64,000 nucleotides of DNA, taken from positions 3,286,001 to 3,350,000 of the forward strand of contig NZ_CP022986.1 of NCBI RefSeq assembly GCF_002770595.1, in the 5' to 3' direction. This stretch comes from Chryseobacterium camelliae. Lineage in GTDB: Bacteria; Bacteroidota; Bacteroidia; Flavobacteriales; Weeksellaceae. This document shows positions 61,682 to 64,000 of the stretch, one piece after another (within the stretch, counting starts at the first letter, position 1; each line of letters begins with the position of its first letter). The notes under the pieces were generated by a model that worked only from the letters and a program-made list of their open reading frames with translations, was not told the DNA's origin and made no database searches. The position numbers were made by a program, and so were the translations under genes.

Positions 61682-61945
61682 ATGAAACGTCAAAATAAAT
61701 ACAGGAAATTTCAGCTTCAGGAGAAAAATATTGAAGCCCTTGAAAAAGAGAACTCCCGCTTCAAACGGGTTTATTCTGAATATGAAAATATGTCCAATGA
61801 ACTGTGGAATCTCGAGAATTCTGCAGGTGAACCTGTTCCTGATGATTTCATCAATGCCATGATCCTTCAGACCTCCTATCTGGAAGACGAAATAGAAGAC
61901 TGGCTGATCCGTTTCAACAATCAAAAAGCTGATATAAAACATTAA
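61682..61945 (+). CDS. Small coiled-coil protein
   Basis: I do not recognise this 87-residue protein. It is highly charged and helical throughout (LQEKNIEALEKENSRFKRVY, then MILQTSYLEDEIEDWL), with no signal peptide or membrane segment. A small cytoplasmic coiled-coil protein is the most that can be said. It precedes the kinase gene by 75 nt on the same strand. Confidence 0.6.
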   Translation: MKRQNKYRKFQLQEKNIEALEKENSRFKRVYSEYENMSNELWNLENSAGEPVPDDFINAMILQTSYLEDEIEDWLIRFNNQKADIKH

Positions 61946-62020
61946 TAATTATCCCTTGCCACCCGGCTGACTATAAAGCTATGTGAAGATAAATTCATAA
62001 TTTAGCATCCTTAAAATAAA

Positions 62021-62881
62021 ATGCTAAATATGGTTGCTATTGTAGATGGCGGATCTACCAAATGCGATTGGGTGATTCTGGATGATTTCAAAAAAGTGTT
62101 TCTGAAAACAGAAACCATTGGCTTCAACCCCAATAATATTGCAGCCGAGCTTATCGTACCGGAGATTGAGAACAATATCAACCTTGTTACCGTACGAAAC
62201 TCCATAACCAGGATTTTCTTCTATGGCTCAGGCTGTGGAATAGCCGAAAACTGTTCCATTATAGAACGGGAGCTTGGGAAGTTCTTTACCAAAGCGGAGA
62301 TCATGGCCACTGAAGACCTTAAAGCTGCAGCATATGCTGCTTACAACGGAAAGCCTGCCATTGCCTGTATCCTGGGTACCGGATCCAATTCATGTTACTT
62401 CGACGGGAAGGATATTAAAGTGAAACTTCCGTCACTGGGATTTCTTATGGGTGATGAGGGCAGCGGAAGCTCAATCGGGAAACAGCTGGTGAGAAGATTT
62501 TTCATGCAGAAGCTTCCTCAGGATCTCCATGCTGAATTTGAGGAAACCTACCATCTTACCATAGACGAAGCCCTGAAAAATATGTACCATACCTCCAGGC
62601 CTAATGCCTATTTAGCCAATTTCAACAAGTTTGTGGCGGAGCGGAAAGATCACCCGTACTTTCAGAAAATGATTTTTGATGAAATGATGAACTTTTTCGA
62701 TTACCAGGTCCTTCCTTACGAAGAGTCAAAATTTGCGGAAATCAATTTCATCGGGTCCATTGCCTATTATTACGAAAATATTTTACGTTCTGCTGCGGCA
62801 GAACTTCACCTGAATGTGGGACATGTTGTACAGAAGCCGATTGAGAGCTTAGTCAACTACCATATCAAATATATACTTTAA
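62021..62881 (+). CDS. BadF/BadG-type ATPase, probable N-acetylglucosamine kinase
   Basis: A 286-residue sugar-kinase-fold protein. The phosphate-1 loop is [11 protein letters not shown], the phosphate-2 loop [12 protein letters not shown], and the [14 protein letters not shown] segment follows. This set matches bacterial and eukaryotic N-acetylglucosamine kinases of the BadF/BadG family, which phosphorylate GlcNAc for wall recycling. The ATG at 62030 is an alternative start. Confidence 0.88.
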   Translation: MLNMVAIVDGGSTKCDWVILDDFKKVFLKTETIGFNPNNIAAELIVPEIENNINLVTVRNSITRIFFYGSGCGIAENCSIIERELGKFFTKAEIMATEDLKAAAYAAYNGKPAIACILGTGSNSCYFDGKDIKVKLPSLGFLMGDEGSGSSIGKQLVRRFFMQKLPQDLHAEFEETYHLTIDEALKNMYHTSRPNAYLANFNKFVAERKDHPYFQKMIFDEMMNFFDYQVLPYEESKFAEINFIGSIAYYYENILRSAAAELHLNVGHVVQKPIESLVNYHIKYIL

Positions 62882-62897
62882 TCAAATAAAGAATCTT

Positions 62898-64000
62898 ATG
62901 TCAGACAAAACCAACCGCGACGAGAAAAAATTCAGTCAGGCCGCGTTAGATTACCATAAAGCAGAACCCAAAGGAAAAATAGAGGTGATTCCTTCAAAGC
63001 CCCATTCTTCCCAGAGGGACCTGTCATTAGCCTATTCTCCGGGTGTAGCCGTGCCGTGTATGGAAATTCACCACAAGCCTGAAACCGTATATGATTATAC
63101 CGGAAAAGGAAACCTGGTAGCCGTTATTTCCAATGGTACTGCAGTTCTTGGCCTTGGCGATATCGGGGCAGAAGCTTCAAAGCCGGTCATGGAAGGAAAA
63201 GGGCTTTTATTTAAAATTTTTGCTGATATCAATGTCTTCGATATTGAAATCGATGAAAAAGATCCGGATAAGTTTATTGAAATTGTAAAGGGAATTGCGC
63301 CTACCTTCGGGGGAATCAACTTGGAAGATATCAAAGCTCCGGAAGCTTTTTACATCGAGCAGAGGCTTAAAGAAGAGCTGGATATTCCGTTGATGCACGA
63401 TGACCAGCATGGAACCGCCATTATTTCAGCAGCAGCATTGATCAATGCATTGCAGATTGCCAATAAGAATATTGATGAGGTAAAGATGGTGGTAAACGGT
63501 GCGGGAGCGGCTGCAGTTGCGTGTACCAAATTGTATATTGCACTTGGGCTTAAGAAAGAAAATGTGCTGATGTGCGACAGTAAAGGAGTAATCAACCATA
63601 AAAGGGAAAACCTTACCCCTGAAAAGCTGGATTTCGTTGCACAGACCGATATAGAAACATTAGAGGATGCTGTAAAGGGTGCCGATGTTTTCGTAGGATT
63701 ATCCAAAGGGAACGTCATGACGCCGGAAATGCTCATGAGCATGGGTGAGAACCCTATTGTGTTTGCCCTGGCCAATCCGGATCCGGAAATTGCTTATGAT
63801 GTCGCGCTGGAAACCCGTAAGGATGTGATCATGGCTACCGGAAGAAGTGATTTTCCTAACCAGGTGAACAATGTTCTCGGTTTCCCGTATATTTTCCGTG
63901 GAGCCCTTGATGTTCAGGCAAGAGGAATCAACGAAGCCATGAAACTGGCAGCTGTACATGCCATAGCCAACCTGGCAAAAGAGCCGGTGCCTGAAGCGGT
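62898..64000 (+). CDS. maeB: NADP-dependent malic enzyme (3' truncated)
   Basis: The frame runs from the ATG at 62898 to the window edge, so 367 residues are visible. The start region has [11 protein letters not shown]; the metal and substrate residues are in MHDDQHGTA; the NADP-binding loop is [11 protein letters not shown]; later segments [12 protein letters not shown] and [20 protein letters not shown] follow the family. Malic enzyme turns malate into pyruvate, CO2 and NADPH. Bacteroidota forms usually carry a C-terminal phosphotransacetylase-like domain, which would lie beyond the edge. Confidence 0.95.
   Translation, partial: MSDKTNRDEKKFSQAALDYHKAEPKGKIEVIPSKPHSSQRDLSLAYSPGVAVPCMEIHHKPETVYDYTGKGNLVAVISNGTAVLGLGDIGAEASKPVMEGKGLLFKIFADINVFDIEIDEKDPDKFIEIVKGIAPTFGGINLEDIKAPEAFYIEQRLKEELDIPLMHDDQHGTAIISAAALINALQIANKNIDEVKMVVNGAGAAAVACTKLYIALGLKKENVLMCDSKGVINHKRENLTPEKLDFVAQTDIETLEDAVKGADVFVGLSKGNVMTPEMLMSMGENPIVFALANPDPEIAYDVALETRKDVIMATGRSDFPNQVNNVLGFPYIFRGALDVQARGINEAMKLAAVHAIANLAKEPVPEA

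Overview
The window looks like chromosomal DNA from a flavobacterium of the Chryseobacterium lineage (Bacteroidota, Weeksellaceae). The evidence is of four kinds. Several promoters match the Bacteroidota form TTTG-(19 or 20)-TAnnTTTG, for example before tRNA-Met, susC and paaK. There is a SusC/SusD pair, a protein with a type IX secretion sorting tail, and small GG-leader peptides that begin MKNLKK. Purine-rich ribosome binding sites are mostly absent. No phage, transposase, rRNA or CRISPR array was seen. The genus is an inference from protein style, not from a search.

Layout. 1-8.9 kb: the tail of a probable M1-type peptidase, a secreted EEP-family hydrolase, an OmpR-type two-component system divergent from an outer-membrane beta-barrel receptor, an M1 peptidase and a convergent M43-type lipoprotein protease. 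9.0-14.5 kb (minus strand): a NarL-type two-component system with a membrane protein and an unknown gene, then clpB. 15.0-30.7 kb: a TetR-type regulator and a nearly complete phenylacetate degradation operon (paaK, E, A, B, C, D, G, a broken four-helix-bundle gene, paaH, an unknown gene, paaI, paaJ, paaY, an esterase, two mini membrane proteins, paaZ). Most spacers between these genes are filled with inverted-repeat elements. 30.9-38.5 kb: a DUF4241 protein, a SMUG2-type glycosylase, a regulatory-looking intergenic region, a lone enoyl-CoA hydratase and the susC/susD pair. 38.6-43.3 kb: membrane proteins, a winged-helix regulator, a metallophosphoesterase, a Coq4-like protein and a DUF4173 protein, with the same palindrome in front of two of the genes. 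43.4-50 kb: lipoproteins, dtd, greA, a HIT protein, clpX, and a T9SS-sorted protein with a small membrane partner. 50.1-57.2 kb: a TlpA-like protein, tRNA-Met and, on the minus strand, a peptide secretion locus. 57.6-64 kb: a candidate small RNA, DUF3810, a sugar MFS transporter, PlsC, GtrA, an N-acetylglucosamine-kinase-like protein and the start of a malic enzyme.

The most interesting locus is 51.5-57.2 kb. It combines an HlyD-type adaptor, a C39-peptidase ABC exporter, a VKOR-DsbA-like fusion protein and two short peptides with a shared leader and six cysteines each. One of the peptides (58 aa, at 55430-55606) is short enough to be missed by length-filtered gene finding. I read the set as a system that makes, disulfide-bonds and exports cysteine-rich peptides; their role is unknown.

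Three regulatory circuits can be proposed from sequence: a perfect palindrome at the paaK start site (TetR regulator), three 11-bp-phased TTAACC repeats between the OmpR-type system and its receptor gene, and twin ACTTTG-n5-CAAAGT palindromes on two promoters around a winged-helix gene.
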